Counted from the first letter of the stretch, positions 1 through 8,818 are shown. The stretch: 64,000 nucleotides of DNA from Prosthecobacter sp. (GCA_019186985.1 JABARQ010000019.1:1-64000); one strand, 5' to 3'. The notes: a model not told the origin generated them from the sequence alone. Numbers and translations are program-made.

Positions 1-122
1 AGCTGGAACTCATGAGCCTGCGTGCAGCAGCCAACTTCTGACCGGAGAGCCGGATGCGGGAAACCCGCCCGTCCGGTTCGGAGGGAGGGGCGGCGCGGTC
101 AACGCGCCGTTCCTACCCCTAT
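1..122 (+). mobile_element. Group II intron, 3' end (domains V and VI), truncated by window edge
   Basis: Positions 47-79 fold as a group II domain V: lower stem GAGCCGGA paired with TCCGGTTC, an AGC triad at the 5' side, a GCGGG/CCCGC upper stem around an A-rich loop and a small 3' bulge. Positions 80-122 form a domain VI-like hairpin with a bulged A at about 115, seven bases before the likely 3' splice site ending AT at 122. A reading frame ending at the TGA at 39-41 could be the C-terminus of the intron-encoded reverse transcriptase/maturase, but only 12 codons are visible. The short distance between that stop and domain V suits a class C (IIC) intron. The 5' part lies outside the window. 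Confidence 0.8.
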
Positions 123-166
123 CTATGCTTCGCCTGATCGTTGTTGGCTGCTGGTTTGGGTGCGGA

Positions 167-595
167 TCAGTAGAGCAGCAGCTGGATCTCCCGGTCCGTG
201 AACTGGGAGGTGTCGTGGACGACGAGGAGGTCCCCCATGGTTTCCAGGTTCTTCCATTCGGTCTCGAATTCGGGCACGAGGAAATCATCTGAGCTGAGGG
301 CGGCCTCCTGGACGGGGCGATCGGCGGCCTGGGTGGAAGCCGTGGTTACAGCCGGAGGGCTGCTGACCAGGGAGATGCCGAGGAGGGCGATCACGGCCGC
401 AGCGGCCCAGGCAAGCCCTGTCGCCGCCGCGTCACGCTGCTGCCACCAGGTTCTGATTCCGGCGAGCCAGCCGTGGTCCTGGGGGGTCTGCCGGGCGGCC
501 CGAACCACGTTTTGGACGAAATCAGGACGCGGCTCGGCGCGCCTGGCCTTGCCAAGCAGGTTCCAGAGCGGGTCGTTGGGCGTGAGAGGTTCCAT
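167..595 (-). CDS. Hypothetical single-pass membrane protein
   Basis: 142 aa. The ATG at 595 is chosen over an upstream one because the protein then begins MEPLTPNDPLWNLLGKA, a form common in short regulators encoded beside ECF sigma factors. About 75 cytoplasmic residues with basic character are followed by one membrane segment (LAWAAAAVIALLGISLV) and an acidic tail ending in QLLLY. The layout (short soluble N-terminus, one TM, extracytoplasmic tail) resembles anti-sigma-like proteins, but no zinc-binding HxxxCxxC motif is visible. It lies 54 bases after the HIT gene in the same direction, and its 3' end is 45 bases from the intron. Function unknown. Confidence 0.65.
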   Translation of the reverse strand: MEPLTPNDPLWNLLGKARRAEPRPDFVQNVVRAARQTPQDHGWLAGIRTWWQQRDAAATGLAWAAAAVIALLGISLVSSPPAVTTASTQAADRPVQEAALSSDDFLVPEFETEWKNLETMGDLLVVHDTSQFTDREIQLLLY

Positions 596-649
596 GACGG
601 TCGGTGATAACCCTCCTGAACCCTGCAAGTTGCGGAGGGGCATGAAAAA

Positions 650-1003
650 TCAGCCCGGCGGCCAGTCGAGCGCGCGGCCTGCAAGCAGGTGTACATGCAG
701 GTGGGGGACGGTTTCTCCGGCGTCCCTGCCGTGGTTGATGACAAGGCGGAAGCCCTTGGAGAAGTCCTTGATACCCAGCTTTTCGGCAATCCTGCCCGCG
801 GCGAGCAGCAGGGCTCCGAGGGTGGCCTGATCTTCCGGGGCGGCTTCGCCGACGCGTGGGATGACCTTTTTGGGGACGATCAGCACATGCGTGGGGGCCT
901 GAGGATGGATGTCGTTGAAGGCGGCGACCTGTTCGTCCTCATAGACGAGAGGCGCCGGGATTTCGCGGTCGATGATCTTCTGGAAGATGGTTTTTTCGGA
1001 CAT
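650..1003 (-). CDS. HIT family nucleotide hydrolase (HinT-like)
   Basis: 117 aa, the usual size of HinT proteins, which hydrolyse nucleoside phosphoramidates and related AMP conjugates in the cytoplasm. The N-terminus TIFQKIIDREIPAPLVYEDE and the middle PTHVLIVPKK are family hallmarks. The histidine triad HLHVHLL at residues 101-107 supplies the catalytic His residues. The C-terminus (GRALDWPPG) corresponds to the usual GR.M.WPPG ending. The gene starts 9 bases after the nrdR stop, so the two are probably co-transcribed. Confidence 0.93.
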   Translation of the reverse strand: MSEKTIFQKIIDREIPAPLVYEDEQVAAFNDIHPQAPTHVLIVPKKVIPRVGEAAPEDQATLGALLLAAGRIAEKLGIKDFSKGFRLVINHGRDAGETVPHLHVHLLAGRALDWPPG

Positions 1004-1012
1004 GGTCGGGGA

Positions 1013-1501
1013 TCAGCTGAAAAGCTCCTCCTGGTCGTCGTCCCTGGAACGCCGACGGTCGAGGGACTTGATCTCGTCGATGAACTCGCCCACGTCCTCG
1101 AACTGGCGGTAGACGGAGGCGTAGCGGACATAGGCGACATGGTCGATGCCTTCGAGGCGGCGCATGACCTTGGCACCGATGACGGTGGAGGGGATTTCGC
1201 GGTAGCCCTCCTCCTCCAGCTCGTTGGCGATGTCGTCGGCGAGCTGCTCCAGCTGCTCCATCTTGACGGGGCGCTTTTCACAGGCCTTGCGCAGGCCGGA
1301 CATCAGCTTTTCACGGTCGAAGTTCTGGCGGGCGCCGTTGCGCTTGACCACGCGCAGCTCCTCGCGCTCGACGATTTCATAGGTGGTGAAGCGGAAGTTG
1401 CAGCGCATGCACTCGCGCCTGCGTCGGATGGCGTGGCCTTCGCGCGCCTCACGAGAGTCGATGACCTTGTCTTGGGAACTACCGCATTTGGGACAGCGCA
1501 T
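1013..1501 (-). CDS. nrdR: Transcriptional repressor NrdR
   Basis: 162 aa. The start at 1501 gives the canonical N-terminus MRCPKCGSSQDKVIDSR; a longer frame reading is rejected because its extra residues resemble no family member. Residues 1-35 form the zinc ribbon with paired cysteines (CPKC and CMRC). The rest is the ATP-cone domain (VVKRNGARQNFDREKL, then GIDHVAYVRYASVYRQF). NrdR senses ATP/dATP and represses ribonucleotide reductase genes through NrdR boxes. It is the first gene of a probable nrdR-HIT unit, divergent from the kinase homologue at 1626. The Asp/Glu-rich tail (RSRDDDQEELFS) is ordinary for this phylum. Confidence 0.95.
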   Translation of the reverse strand: MRCPKCGSSQDKVIDSREAREGHAIRRRRECMRCNFRFTTYEIVEREELRVVKRNGARQNFDREKLMSGLRKACEKRPVKMEQLEQLADDIANELEEEGYREIPSTVIGAKVMRRLEGIDHVAYVRYASVYRQFEDVGEFIDEIKSLDRRRSRDDDQEELFS

Positions 1502-1625
1502 GGTTGGGGGGACCCAAGAATGCCATCGGGGACGATGAAGGCAAGGGCCGTCTTGGAGGCCGCTCCGGCGCGCCGCCCGGCAAGGCACAGCTTGGCAAAG
1601 TTGATTCGGCTGCTTTGATGGCGGG

Positions 1626-2369
1626 ATGCCTTCACGCCTTTTTCAGACCCAGAGTTTTCATGCCGAACCCGCTGTTCGTGCCCTGTTTGAGGACGGCGGG
1701 GCGCTGGCCGGAGGCCAGGTCTGGCAGGCGGAGGGCACCAAGGTGATGCGTGTGCCGGTGACGGCGGACCGGGGCTGCTATTTGAAGCGCTGCGGCAGGG
1801 AGTCCCTGAGGCACCTCCTGCGTCCCCTGCTGTTTTTCCGGCGGCCCTGCTCGATGGCCATGAGGGAGCTGCAGATGCTCCAGGCGCTGCGGCAGGCGGG
1901 TTTCCCCGCCATGGAACCCCTGGCCTGGGGAGAGCGCAGGGTCCTGGGCATTCCGGTCGGCGGGTTTCTTGTGGTCAATGAGGTCCGCGGAGAGCTGGCG
2001 GACCGTCTGCTGTCCGCGCTTTCAGACGATGGAAGAGCATCCTTTCTGAAGGAGGCCGGCGCACTGCTGGGGAAGCTGCATGCCGCAGGCTTCTACCAGC
2101 CGGTGCGCTTGAAGGACCTGATCAAGTCTGAGCAGGGGCTGGTTTTGATCGACCGGGAGACCTCAAAACCCTGGCGCGTGCGCTTTGCCCGCCGCTGGTG
2201 CCTGGAGTCGCTGCGCCGTTCCATCCGCAAGTCGATTTCGGACGGCAGCGCCCTGACCCGACGTGATCTGGAGGACCTAGCCTCCGGCTATTGCGAGGCG
2301 ATCGCCGACCGCTGGCAGGTACGACCTGATGAGCTGCTGGCCCAGACAGGAAACCCGGGTCCCGGCTGA
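1626..2369 (+). CDS. WaaP/Kdo-kinase family protein, probably catalytically altered
   Basis: 247 aa, resembling lipopolysaccharide core kinases (PF06293). Visible landmarks are the basic lipid-A/Kdo-kinase N-lobe (YLKRCGRESLRHLLRPLL), an REL.ML.AL helix, the hinge FLVVNEVRGELADRL, and GALLGKLHAAGFYQPVRLKD followed by LVLIDRE. In active members the segment after the short helix reads H-R-D or H-x-D; here it is FYQPVRLKD, so the catalytic Asp and its His appear replaced, while the metal-binding Asp of LIDRE remains. It may be a pseudokinase or have a shifted active site. It would act at the inner face of the inner membrane on lipid A-core. Divergent from nrdR. Confidence 0.7.
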   Translation: MPSRLFQTQSFHAEPAVRALFEDGGALAGGQVWQAEGTKVMRVPVTADRGCYLKRCGRESLRHLLRPLLFFRRPCSMAMRELQMLQALRQAGFPAMEPLAWGERRVLGIPVGGFLVVNEVRGELADRLLSALSDDGRASFLKEAGALLGKLHAAGFYQPVRLKDLIKSEQGLVLIDRETSKPWRVRFARRWCLESLRRSIRKSISDGSALTRRDLEDLASGYCEAIADRWQVRPDELLAQTGNPGPG

Positions 2370-2387
2370 TGCTGGAAACCCGGGTTT
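2349..2387. repeat. 12-nt direct repeat and palindrome between convergent genes
   Basis: GGAAACCCGGGT occurs at 2349-2360 and again at 2374-2385, the second copy extending to the palindrome AAACCCGGGTTT (2376-2387). It straddles the end of the kinase homologue and the gap to the convergent glutaredoxin gene. It could fold as a weak bidirectional terminator, but no T run follows it. Confidence 0.4.
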
Positions 2388-2408
2388 GAGGGCTGGGCAG
2401 GGACCTGC

Positions 2409-2765
2409 TTAGTTCACAAAGGTGATCTTTCCGGCCTGGCCGGCGGCCATGGCGGCATGCTGGGCGTCGGTGCAGGCGCTGTTGATGGGGGCGTCCGGCG
2501 CGGTGTCACTGGCGGTGAGCAGGCCGTTTTCGATCATGTAACGCTCGACTTCCTCGCCGCTGATGTCGGCGAGCATGACGTCATTGACGACGACGCAGGG
2601 GCTGAGGGGCTGGCCGCTCTTCTGCTCCATCTCCCAGCGGAAGGCGGGGTTTTTGATGATGTCCTTCTCCTCGTAGTCGAGGCCGTACTTGCGGAAGATG
2701 GCGCGAACGCCTTCGCTCCAGCCGCAGTAGGTCTTCAGGTAGGCGGTGATCTTGGGTTGGCTCAT
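2409..2765 (-). CDS. Glutaredoxin-like protein (CGWS motif)
   Basis: 118 aa, starting at MSQPKITAYLKTYCGWSEGV. The thioredoxin-fold glutaredoxin core is clear: beta strand, C14-G-W-S active site, helix GVRAIFRKYGLDYEEKDI, the cis-Pro strand SPCVVVNDVML and the glutathione-contact ADISGEEVERYM. With one active-site cysteine it is a monothiol type; the family's usual motif is CGFS, so Phe is replaced by Trp. A Cys/His-containing tail (SACTDAQHAAMAAGQAG) of about 25 residues follows the fold. A role in glutathione-dependent reduction or Fe-S transfer is inferred. It lies downstream of dapL in the same direction, 97 bases away. Confidence 0.85.
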   Translation of the reverse strand: MSQPKITAYLKTYCGWSEGVRAIFRKYGLDYEEKDIIKNPAFRWEMEQKSGQPLSPCVVVNDVMLADISGEEVERYMIENGLLTASDTAPDAPINSACTDAQHAAMAAGQAGKITFVN

Positions 2766-2862
2766 GGGTTTGGGAATTGGAACGGGGTTTTGCCTGTTGG
2801 GCAGACGATGATGAAACAAATACGGTTCGAGGCCGTGAAAGGGCTGAAAAACCTGCCGGGGC

Positions 2863-4098
2863 TCAGACCAGGGCGGCGATGCGGCGGCAGACTTCCTCGA
2901 CGTTCGCGCGGCTGTTGAAGGCGCTGATGCGGAAGTAGCCTTCACCGGCGCTGCCGAAGCCGCTGCCGGGGGTGATGACCACGTTGGCATCGTTGAGCAT
3001 CTTGTCGAACATCTGCCAGCTGGTCAGTCCGTTCGGGCATCCGACCCAGACATACGGGGCGTTGACGCCGCCAAAGACGGCCAGCCCGGCCTTCCGGCAG
3101 GCTTCGACGAGCAGTTTTGCATTGCCCATGTAATGCTCGATGAGCTCGGCGACCTGCTTCCGGCCCTCGGGGCTGTAGATGGCCTCGGCGCCGCGCTGCA
3201 CGATGTAGCTGGTGCCGTTGAACTTGGTGCTGTGGCGGCGGCTCCAGAGCGGGTGGATGGCCTGCTTGCCTCCGGCCTTCGTTTTGCCCATCAGGCCCTT
3301 GGGTATGACGACCACGGCGCAGCGCACGCCGGTGAAGCCGCCATTCTTGGAGAAGCTGCGGAACTCGATGGCGCAGTCGCGGGCGCCTTCGATTTCATAA
3401 ATGGAGCGGGGTACGGCGGGGTCCTGGATGAAGGCCTCGTAGGCGGCGTCGTAAAGCAGCGTGGTGCCGTTGGCGAGGGCGTATTTGACCCAGGCCTCAA
3501 GCTGGGCGCGTGTGGCGGTGGCGCCGGTGGGGTTGTTCGGGTAGCAGAGATAGACGAGGTCCATCGGCTCGGACGGGATCTCGGGCACGAAGCCGTTTTC
3601 TGGGGTGCATTTGAGGTAGTGCAGTCCGGCATAGGCGCCGTTCTCATCCGCCTCGCCGGTGTTGCCGGCCATGACGTTGGTGTCGACATAGACAGGGTAG
3701 ACCGGGTCGGTGATGGCGATCTTGTTGCCACTGCCGAAGATGTCGAGGATGTTGCCGGTGTCGCACTTGCTGCCGTCGGAGATGAAGATTTCGTCGGCCT
3801 CGACCTGGATGCCGCGGGCCTTGAAGTCGTTGTCGGCAATGGCGTTGCGCAGGAAATCATAACCCTGCTCTGGGCCGTAGCCGCGGAAGCTGGCGCGGTC
3901 GCCCATTTCATCGACCGCCTTGTGCATGGCGTCGCGCACGGCCTGCGGCAGGGCCTCGGTCACATCGCCGATGCCGCAGCGGATGAGGCGTTTGGCGGCC
4001 TCGGGGTTGGCCTCGGTGAAGGCCTTCACGCGGCGGGCGATTTCGGGGAAGAGGTAACCGGCTTTGAGCTTGTTGTAGTTTTCGTTGATGTAGGCCAT
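2863..4098 (-). CDS. dapL: LL-diaminopimelate aminotransferase
   Basis: 411 aa, the usual DapL length. The start at 4098 gives [20 protein letters not shown], the conserved N-terminus. DapL converts tetrahydrodipicolinate directly to LL-diaminopimelate with glutamate as amino donor, a shortcut in lysine and peptidoglycan synthesis found in plants, Chlamydiae and Verrucomicrobia. PLP-fold landmarks are [47 protein letters not shown] and the Schiff-base lysine in [15 protein letters not shown]. The C-terminal domain ends with [19 protein letters not shown]. Transcribed away from the P450 gene. Confidence 0.96.
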   Translation of the reverse strand: MAYINENYNKLKAGYLFPEIARRVKAFTEANPEAAKRLIRCGIGDVTEALPQAVRDAMHKAVDEMGDRASFRGYGPEQGYDFLRNAIADNDFKARGIQVEADEIFISDGSKCDTGNILDIFGSGNKIAITDPVYPVYVDTNVMAGNTGEADENGAYAGLHYLKCTPENGFVPEIPSEPMDLVYLCYPNNPTGATATRAQLEAWVKYALANGTTLLYDAAYEAFIQDPAVPRSIYEIEGARDCAIEFRSFSKNGGFTGVRCAVVVIPKGLMGKTKAGGKQAIHPLWSRRHSTKFNGTSYIVQRGAEAIYSPEGRKQVAELIEHYMGNAKLLVEACRKAGLAVFGGVNAPYVWVGCPNGLTSWQMFDKMLNDANVVITPGSGFGSAGEGYFRISAFNSRANVEEVCRRIAALV

Positions 4099-4329
4099 GG
4101 CGGAAAAGGGGCCGCCATGGTGGCGAGTCCGGCCGGGGATGCAAGCGCCCCGAATCCCGGGTCTGGAGCCCCGGCGGCGGTGGGCGGCCAGGAACATTGC
4201 CCGGCAGTTTTACCAATAATGAGTGCGGACAAGGCAAAAAAAGCACGCAGCAGGTCAAAACAAACCCGTTTCAAGAGCTTGCCTGTTAGCGAGGCAGTTT
4301 CAGTCTTGGGGCCTTCTTCTCATCGAGCC

Positions 4330-5472
4330 ATGCCAGCCTTTTCCGACCCCTTTCGCCAGGCACGTGCCGAGTCCGGCGTGCTTCAATGCCCCTTTCATGG
4401 GGAAAAAATCACCATGATCCTGCGCCATGAGGATGTCAGGAAGGCGGCGAAGGACTGGCAGACCTTCAGCTCCAACGCCCCATTCCGTGTGCCAATCCCC
4501 TCGGAGGAGGAGGTGCGGAGCATGCGTCAGCTGCCCATTGAGACGGACCCGCCCGAGCACACGGACTACAGGGCGATCGCCGAGCCATTTTTCCAGCGTG
4601 CCAAGGAGCCCGAGATGATCGCACGGGTCGAGGCCCTGATCGGCGGCACTCTGGACCACGCGCTCAGCCAGGACAGCTTGGAGGTCGTCAATGAATTCGC
4701 CCTTCCCATCCAGTCGCGCGCCCTGACTTATCTGCTAAACACCTCGGAGAAGGAGGCGGAGACCTGGATTGGCTGGGGCATCCACGTTTTCAAGGTGACC
4801 GGGGGCGAGTTCAAAAAAGGTACGCTGCTGGAGGATTACCTTGCCAGGAAGTTTGACGAGGCGGAGGCAAGTCCAGGTCAGGACTTTTTCAGCGCCCTGG
4901 TTAAGGCTGAATACCGGGGGCGGCCCCTGACGAGGGAGGAGTGCATGGGCTTTGCCAACCTCGCCTTTGCCGGAGGGCGGGACACCATCATCCTGACGAT
5001 CGTCTGTGCGCTGGGCTACCTGGCCGAACATCCGGAGGCCCTGGAATTCCTGCGTGAGGACCCGCGCCGGATCACCCTGGCGAGCGAGGAGTTTTTCCGT
5101 GTCTTCATGCCCCTGACCCACATCGGCCGCGTCTGCCCCCGGGACACCGAGGTGAACGGCGCCGCAGTGAAGGCCGGGGAGCGGGTGTCGCTCTGCTGGT
5201 CCTCTGCCAACTTTGACGAGGCCGCCTTTCCAGAAGCAGAATTGGTTAAGCTGGACCGCAAGCCCAACCCGCACCTCAGCTTCGGATTTGGCACCCACCT
5301 CTGCCTCGGGGCCCCCCATGCCCGCCTCATCCTGCGCACCTTGCTGAAGCTCTGCTGCGAGCGTGTGAAGAGAATCGAGACGATCCAGGCCGTTGAGCGT
5401 GTCGAGCATGAGGCCAGGTTTGAACGGCTGCTCGGCTATGACTCCCTGGTGCAGCGATTCCAGGGTTTCTGA
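4330..5472 (+). CDS. Cytochrome P450
   Basis: 380 aa soluble bacterial P450. The ATG at 4330 gives MPAFSDPFRQARAESGVLQC; upstream codons in this frame are antisense to dapL and are excluded. Landmarks: substrate-entry region DPPEHTDYRAIAEPFF, I-helix oxygen-activation segment FAGGRDTI, the ExxR pair in EEFFRVF, and the haem-ligand loop FGFGTHLCLG with the proximal Cys at about residue 325. It uses electrons from a separate ferredoxin/reductase pair, none of which is encoded nearby. The substrate cannot be told from sequence. It stands alone between dapL and the first PSD1 gene. Confidence 0.93.
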   Translation: MPAFSDPFRQARAESGVLQCPFHGEKITMILRHEDVRKAAKDWQTFSSNAPFRVPIPSEEEVRSMRQLPIETDPPEHTDYRAIAEPFFQRAKEPEMIARVEALIGGTLDHALSQDSLEVVNEFALPIQSRALTYLLNTSEKEAETWIGWGIHVFKVTGGEFKKGTLLEDYLARKFDEAEASPGQDFFSALVKAEYRGRPLTREECMGFANLAFAGGRDTIILTIVCALGYLAEHPEALEFLREDPRRITLASEEFFRVFMPLTHIGRVCPRDTEVNGAAVKAGERVSLCWSSANFDEAAFPEAELVKLDRKPNPHLSFGFGTHLCLGAPHARLILRTLLKLCCERVKRIETIQAVERVEHEARFERLLGYDSLVQRFQGF

Positions 5473-5495
5473 CTTATTGTTGAATCAAAAGAAAA

Positions 5496-5515
5496 AGGGC
5501 GGTCATACGCCCGTA
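5496..5515. other. Short hairpin between P450 and PSD1 gene
   Basis: GGGCG, a six-base loop and CGCCC form a five-pair stem at about 5499-5514, flanked on the left by an A-rich run. On the minus strand this reads as a stem followed by T residues, but no minus-strand gene lies behind it. On the plus strand it may attenuate read-through from the P450 gene. Weak evidence. Confidence 0.3.
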
Positions 5516-5528
5516 ATTCAAGGTGACT

Positions 5529-8500
5529 ATGGTACGCATTCACGTCATTATCAGCCTGGCTTCTGCCGGCAGCCTTCTGGGGGCCGCCACCCAGCCGGTG
5601 GTCTTCAACAAGGACATCCGCCCCATTCTTGCGGATGCCTGCTTCCACTGTCACGGTCCTGATCCGGGAACACGCAAGGCTGGGCTTCGCCTTGATACCG
5701 AGGCCGGCTTTTTCACCGCCAAGAAGGGCGAGCAGCCAACCGTCATCAAGGGCCGGCCCGAACAAAGCTCGCTCTATCAGCGCCTGCTTTCCAAGGACGA
5801 GGACGAGGTCATGCCGCCGCCGGACTCCCACAAGGAGCTGAAGCCCGGAGAGATCGCAAAGATCAAGGCCTGGATCGAGCAGGGAGCGCCATGGCAGCCG
5901 CACTGGAGCCTGATCCCGCCGCAAAAGCCCGCCATGCCAGCCGTGAAGGATGAATCGTGGGTCAAAACGCCGATGGATCGTTTCGTGCTGGCAAGGCTGG
6001 AGCAGGCGGGCCTCAGGCCCGCTCCCGAAGCCGATGCGCACACGTTGGTGCGGCGCATTTCCCTGGACATCACGGGGCTGCCGCCTTCAGCCGAGCTGAT
6101 GGCGCGTTATTGCCCGACGACTCAGGCCGGCACGACGCGTCTGAGCGATGCTCAAATCAGCTCCCTCATCGACGAGTTGATGAAATCCCCCGCCTATGGC
6201 GAGCACCGCGCACGCTACTGGCTGGATGCCGCACGCTACGGCGACACGCACGGGCTGCACTTCGACAACTACCGCGAGATGTGGCCCTATCGTGACTGGG
6301 TGGTGAAGGCCTTCAATGCGAACCAGCCCTTTGATCAGTTCACCGTCGAGCAGATCGCGGGAGACCTGCTGCCGAACCGTACCGATGACCAGCTCATCGC
6401 CACCGGCTTCCAGCGCTGCAACATCACCACGAACGAAGGCGGCACCATCGACGAGGAAAACCTCGCGAACTATGCGGTGGACCGCGTGCAGACCATGGGA
6501 TGGGTTTATTTCGGCCTGACCACGAACTGCGCCCAGTGTCACGACCACAAGTTCGATCCCGTCACGATGCGTGACTTCTACTCGATGGCAGCCTTCTTCC
6601 GCAACACGACACAGCCCGCGAAGGACGGCAACATCAAGGACGGTCGCGGCCCGATCCTTGTGATCCCGGGGGATCAGGACAAGCCGCGCTGGGAAAAACT
6701 GCCCGCCGAAATCGCCGAGGCGACAAAACTGCGTGACGAGCGACGCAAGACCGCCGGCGGTGACTTCAACGCCTGGCTTGCCTCCGCAAAGCCGGAGCAT
6801 CTTGACCAGGATGTGCCTACGAAGGGCCTGCAGGTGCATCTGCCTCTCAATGAAGGTGCGGGCAATGAAGTCGCCAATGTCTGCGGCACGCCCGCGAAGG
6901 CCCGGGCGCTTGGCCAGATCTCCTGGACGCCCGGCGGCAAGCTTGGGCCGGCTCCGGTGATCAAGCCCGGCAGCACCTTTGAGGTCAGTGACGCGGGAGA
7001 CTTCGAGCTGAACCAAAAGTTCAGTTACGGCGCCTGGGTCAGGGCGGGCCGCAACGGCGTCTTCGGCGCCATCATGTCACGCATGGACGAGAAAAACGGC
7101 TACCGCGGCTGGGACCTCTGGCAAAGTGACCGCAGCATCGCGGTTCACATCATCGACAAATGGTCGGACAACGCCCTCAAGGTCACCACGCGGGACGCGG
7201 TGCTCAAGCCCGGCCAGTGGCAGCATGTCTTCGTGACCTACAACGGCAGCGGCAAGGCCGCCGGCGTGCAGATTTACATCAACGGCGTGCCGCAGAAGCG
7301 TCTCGTCGTGAACACGAACACGCTCTCGCCGAAGGCCAGCATCCGCACCACGGTGCCGCTGAAGATCGGCCAGCGCAGTGAAGGTCAGCACTTCGCCGAC
7401 GGCAGTGTGCAGGACGCCCGGGTCTATGACCGTCTGCTCAGTGAGGCGGAGATCAAGAGGCTTTCGGATGTCGGGCCGCTGCGTGCCATCCTTGCGGCAG
7501 CGACGGACAAGCGTACGCCTCAGCAGCGCAACGCGCTCTTTGTCCACTACCTCGCCACGTGTGATGCTGATTGGATCAAGCATGATGCCACGGCGAAGAA
7601 GCTTGAGGCTGAGCGGAACGCAATCAAGTCCCGCAGCCCCATCACGCATGTTCAGGAAGAGGTCATGAATGTCGCGCCGATGGCGAACATCCTCGCCCGT
7701 GGAGCCTATGACAAGCCGGGTGAGCGCGTCGAGGCCGCCGTGCCCGCCGCCTTCGGCAGGCTTCCTGAAAAGGCGCCCAAGAACCGCCTCGGGCTCGCTC
7801 AGTGGCTTGTGAGTGTGGAGAACCCCCTCACGACGCGTGTCACCGTGAACCGTTTCTGGCAGGAAATCTTCGGCCAGGGCATCGTGAAGACGCCGGAGGA
7901 TTTCGGCATCATGGGCGCGGCGCCGAGCCATCCTGAGCTGCTCGAATGGCTTGCCGTTGAATTCCGTGAGGGCGGCTGGGATGTGAAGAAGCTCTTCAAG
8001 CTCATGCTCAGCAGCGCCTCCTACCGTCAGAAGGCCGTGATCACGCCCGAGAAACTCGAAAAAGACCGCGACAACTCGCTCCTCAGCCGCGGCCCGCGCT
8101 TCCGCATGGATGCTGAGATGCTGCGCGATTACGCGCTCGCCGCCAGCGGCCTGCTGTCCGCAAAAATGGGCGGCCCCAGCGTGAAGCCGTATCAGCCTGA
8201 AGGCATCTGGGATGTGGTCGGCCTGCCTGGCGGTGACACGCGCAACTATGTGCAGGACAAGGGTGAAAACCTCTATCGACGCACCCTTTACACCTTCTGG
8301 AAGCGCATGGCTCCGCCGCCGAACATGGAGGTCTTCAACGCCCCCAGCCGCGAGGTCTGCACCGTACGCCGTGAGCGCACCAACACCCCGCTGCAGGCCC
8401 TTGTCACGATGAACGACCCGCAGTTCGTCGAAGCCGCCCGCAAGCTCGCCGAAAAAGCCATTGCCTGCGGCTGTAACGACGACGCCAAGGCGCTGTCCTA

Positions 8501-8729
8501 CATTTCCGGGCGCATCCTCTGCCGCCCGCTGAAGGACAAGGAGAGGCCCATCATCACCGCCAGCCTCAAAGACCTTCGCGACCATTACTCGAAGACACCC
8601 GCCGATGCCGAGGCGCTGCTCAAGGTCGGCGAATCTCCGGTGGATGCTAAGCTGCCGAAATCCGAGCTCGCCGCGTGGACGATGCTGACGAACCAGCTCT
8701 TCAATCTGGACGAAGTCCTGAACAAGTGA
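5529..8729 (+). CDS. PSD1 protein: cytochrome-type domain, DUF1549, LamG insert, DUF1553
   Basis: 1066 aa. The ATG at 5529 has AAGG five bases upstream and yields a clean signal peptide (MVRIHVIISLASAGSLLGAA); a GTG two codons earlier is possible. Order: planctomycete-type cytochrome C domain with C-F-H-C-H at residues 38-42, DUF1549 (NGLPPS-like ITGLPPSAELMARY, VNRFW-type motifs later), a second CxxCH (CAQCHDHKFDPV), a laminin-G/concanavalin-like domain at about residues 435-625, then DUF1553 (NRLGLAQWLV..NPLTTRVTVNRFW). These exported proteins are abundant in PVC bacteria and are linked by context to polysaccharide breakdown; no reaction is proven. The DUF1501 partner follows after 89 bases. 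Confidence 0.92.
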   Translation: MVRIHVIISLASAGSLLGAATQPVVFNKDIRPILADACFHCHGPDPGTRKAGLRLDTEAGFFTAKKGEQPTVIKGRPEQSSLYQRLLSKDEDEVMPPPDSHKELKPGEIAKIKAWIEQGAPWQPHWSLIPPQKPAMPAVKDESWVKTPMDRFVLARLEQAGLRPAPEADAHTLVRRISLDITGLPPSAELMARYCPTTQAGTTRLSDAQISSLIDELMKSPAYGEHRARYWLDAARYGDTHGLHFDNYREMWPYRDWVVKAFNANQPFDQFTVEQIAGDLLPNRTDDQLIATGFQRCNITTNEGGTIDEENLANYAVDRVQTMGWVYFGLTTNCAQCHDHKFDPVTMRDFYSMAAFFRNTTQPAKDGNIKDGRGPILVIPGDQDKPRWEKLPAEIAEATKLRDERRKTAGGDFNAWLASAKPEHLDQDVPTKGLQVHLPLNEGAGNEVANVCGTPAKARALGQISWTPGGKLGPAPVIKPGSTFEVSDAGDFELNQKFSYGAWVRAGRNGVFGAIMSRMDEKNGYRGWDLWQSDRSIAVHIIDKWSDNALKVTTRDAVLKPGQWQHVFVTYNGSGKAAGVQIYINGVPQKRLVVNTNTLSPKASIRTTVPLKIGQRSEGQHFADGSVQDARVYDRLLSEAEIKRLSDVGPLRAILAAATDKRTPQQRNALFVHYLATCDADWIKHDATAKKLEAERNAIKSRSPITHVQEEVMNVAPMANILARGAYDKPGERVEAAVPAAFGRLPEKAPKNRLGLAQWLVSVENPLTTRVTVNRFWQEIFGQGIVKTPEDFGIMGAAPSHPELLEWLAVEFREGGWDVKKLFKLMLSSASYRQKAVITPEKLEKDRDNSLLSRGPRFRMDAEMLRDYALAASGLLSAKMGGPSVKPYQPEGIWDVVGLPGGDTRNYVQDKGENLYRRTLYTFWKRMAPPPNMEVFNAPSREVCTVRRERTNTPLQALVTMNDPQFVEAARKLAEKAIACGCNDDAKALSYISGRILCRPLKDKERPIITASLKDLRDHYSKTPADAEALLKVGESPVDAKLPKSELAAWTMLTNQLFNLDEVLNK

Positions 8730-8787
8730 AGGCGATGTCAAACCCGTCAATCATCGCCCCATTCTGACGCATTTCGCGTGCACCCGG

Positions 8788-8818
8788 CTTGAAACTTGAA
8801 ACCCGAAACTTGAAACCC
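8788..8818 (+). repeat. Heptamer tandem repeat array A (solo)
   Basis: Four units of 7 nt in exact register (CTTGAAA, CTTGAAA, CCCGAAA, CTTGAAA) plus CCC, ending on the base before the DUF1501 start codon. It occupies the place of a ribosome-binding site. It belongs to the same degenerate family (three pyrimidine-rich bases followed by GAA, period 7) as arrays at 34497, 49245 and 49855. Confidence 0.85.

Noticed and set aside
1..166. Coding frame on the minus strand across the left end
   Set aside because: The region is explained by the group II intron domains; the minus frame has no domain and runs through the structured RNA.
3133..4329. N-terminal extension of the P450 frame by about 400 codons
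   Set aside because: The extension is antisense to dapL and shows no P450 features; the real protein starts at 4330.
7077..8750. 557-codon minus-strand frame
   Set aside because: Antisense to the DUF1549/DUF1553 gene, with no recognisable motif.
8788..8818. CRISPR array
   Set aside because: Units are 7 nt with no spacers; no cas genes anywhere in the window.
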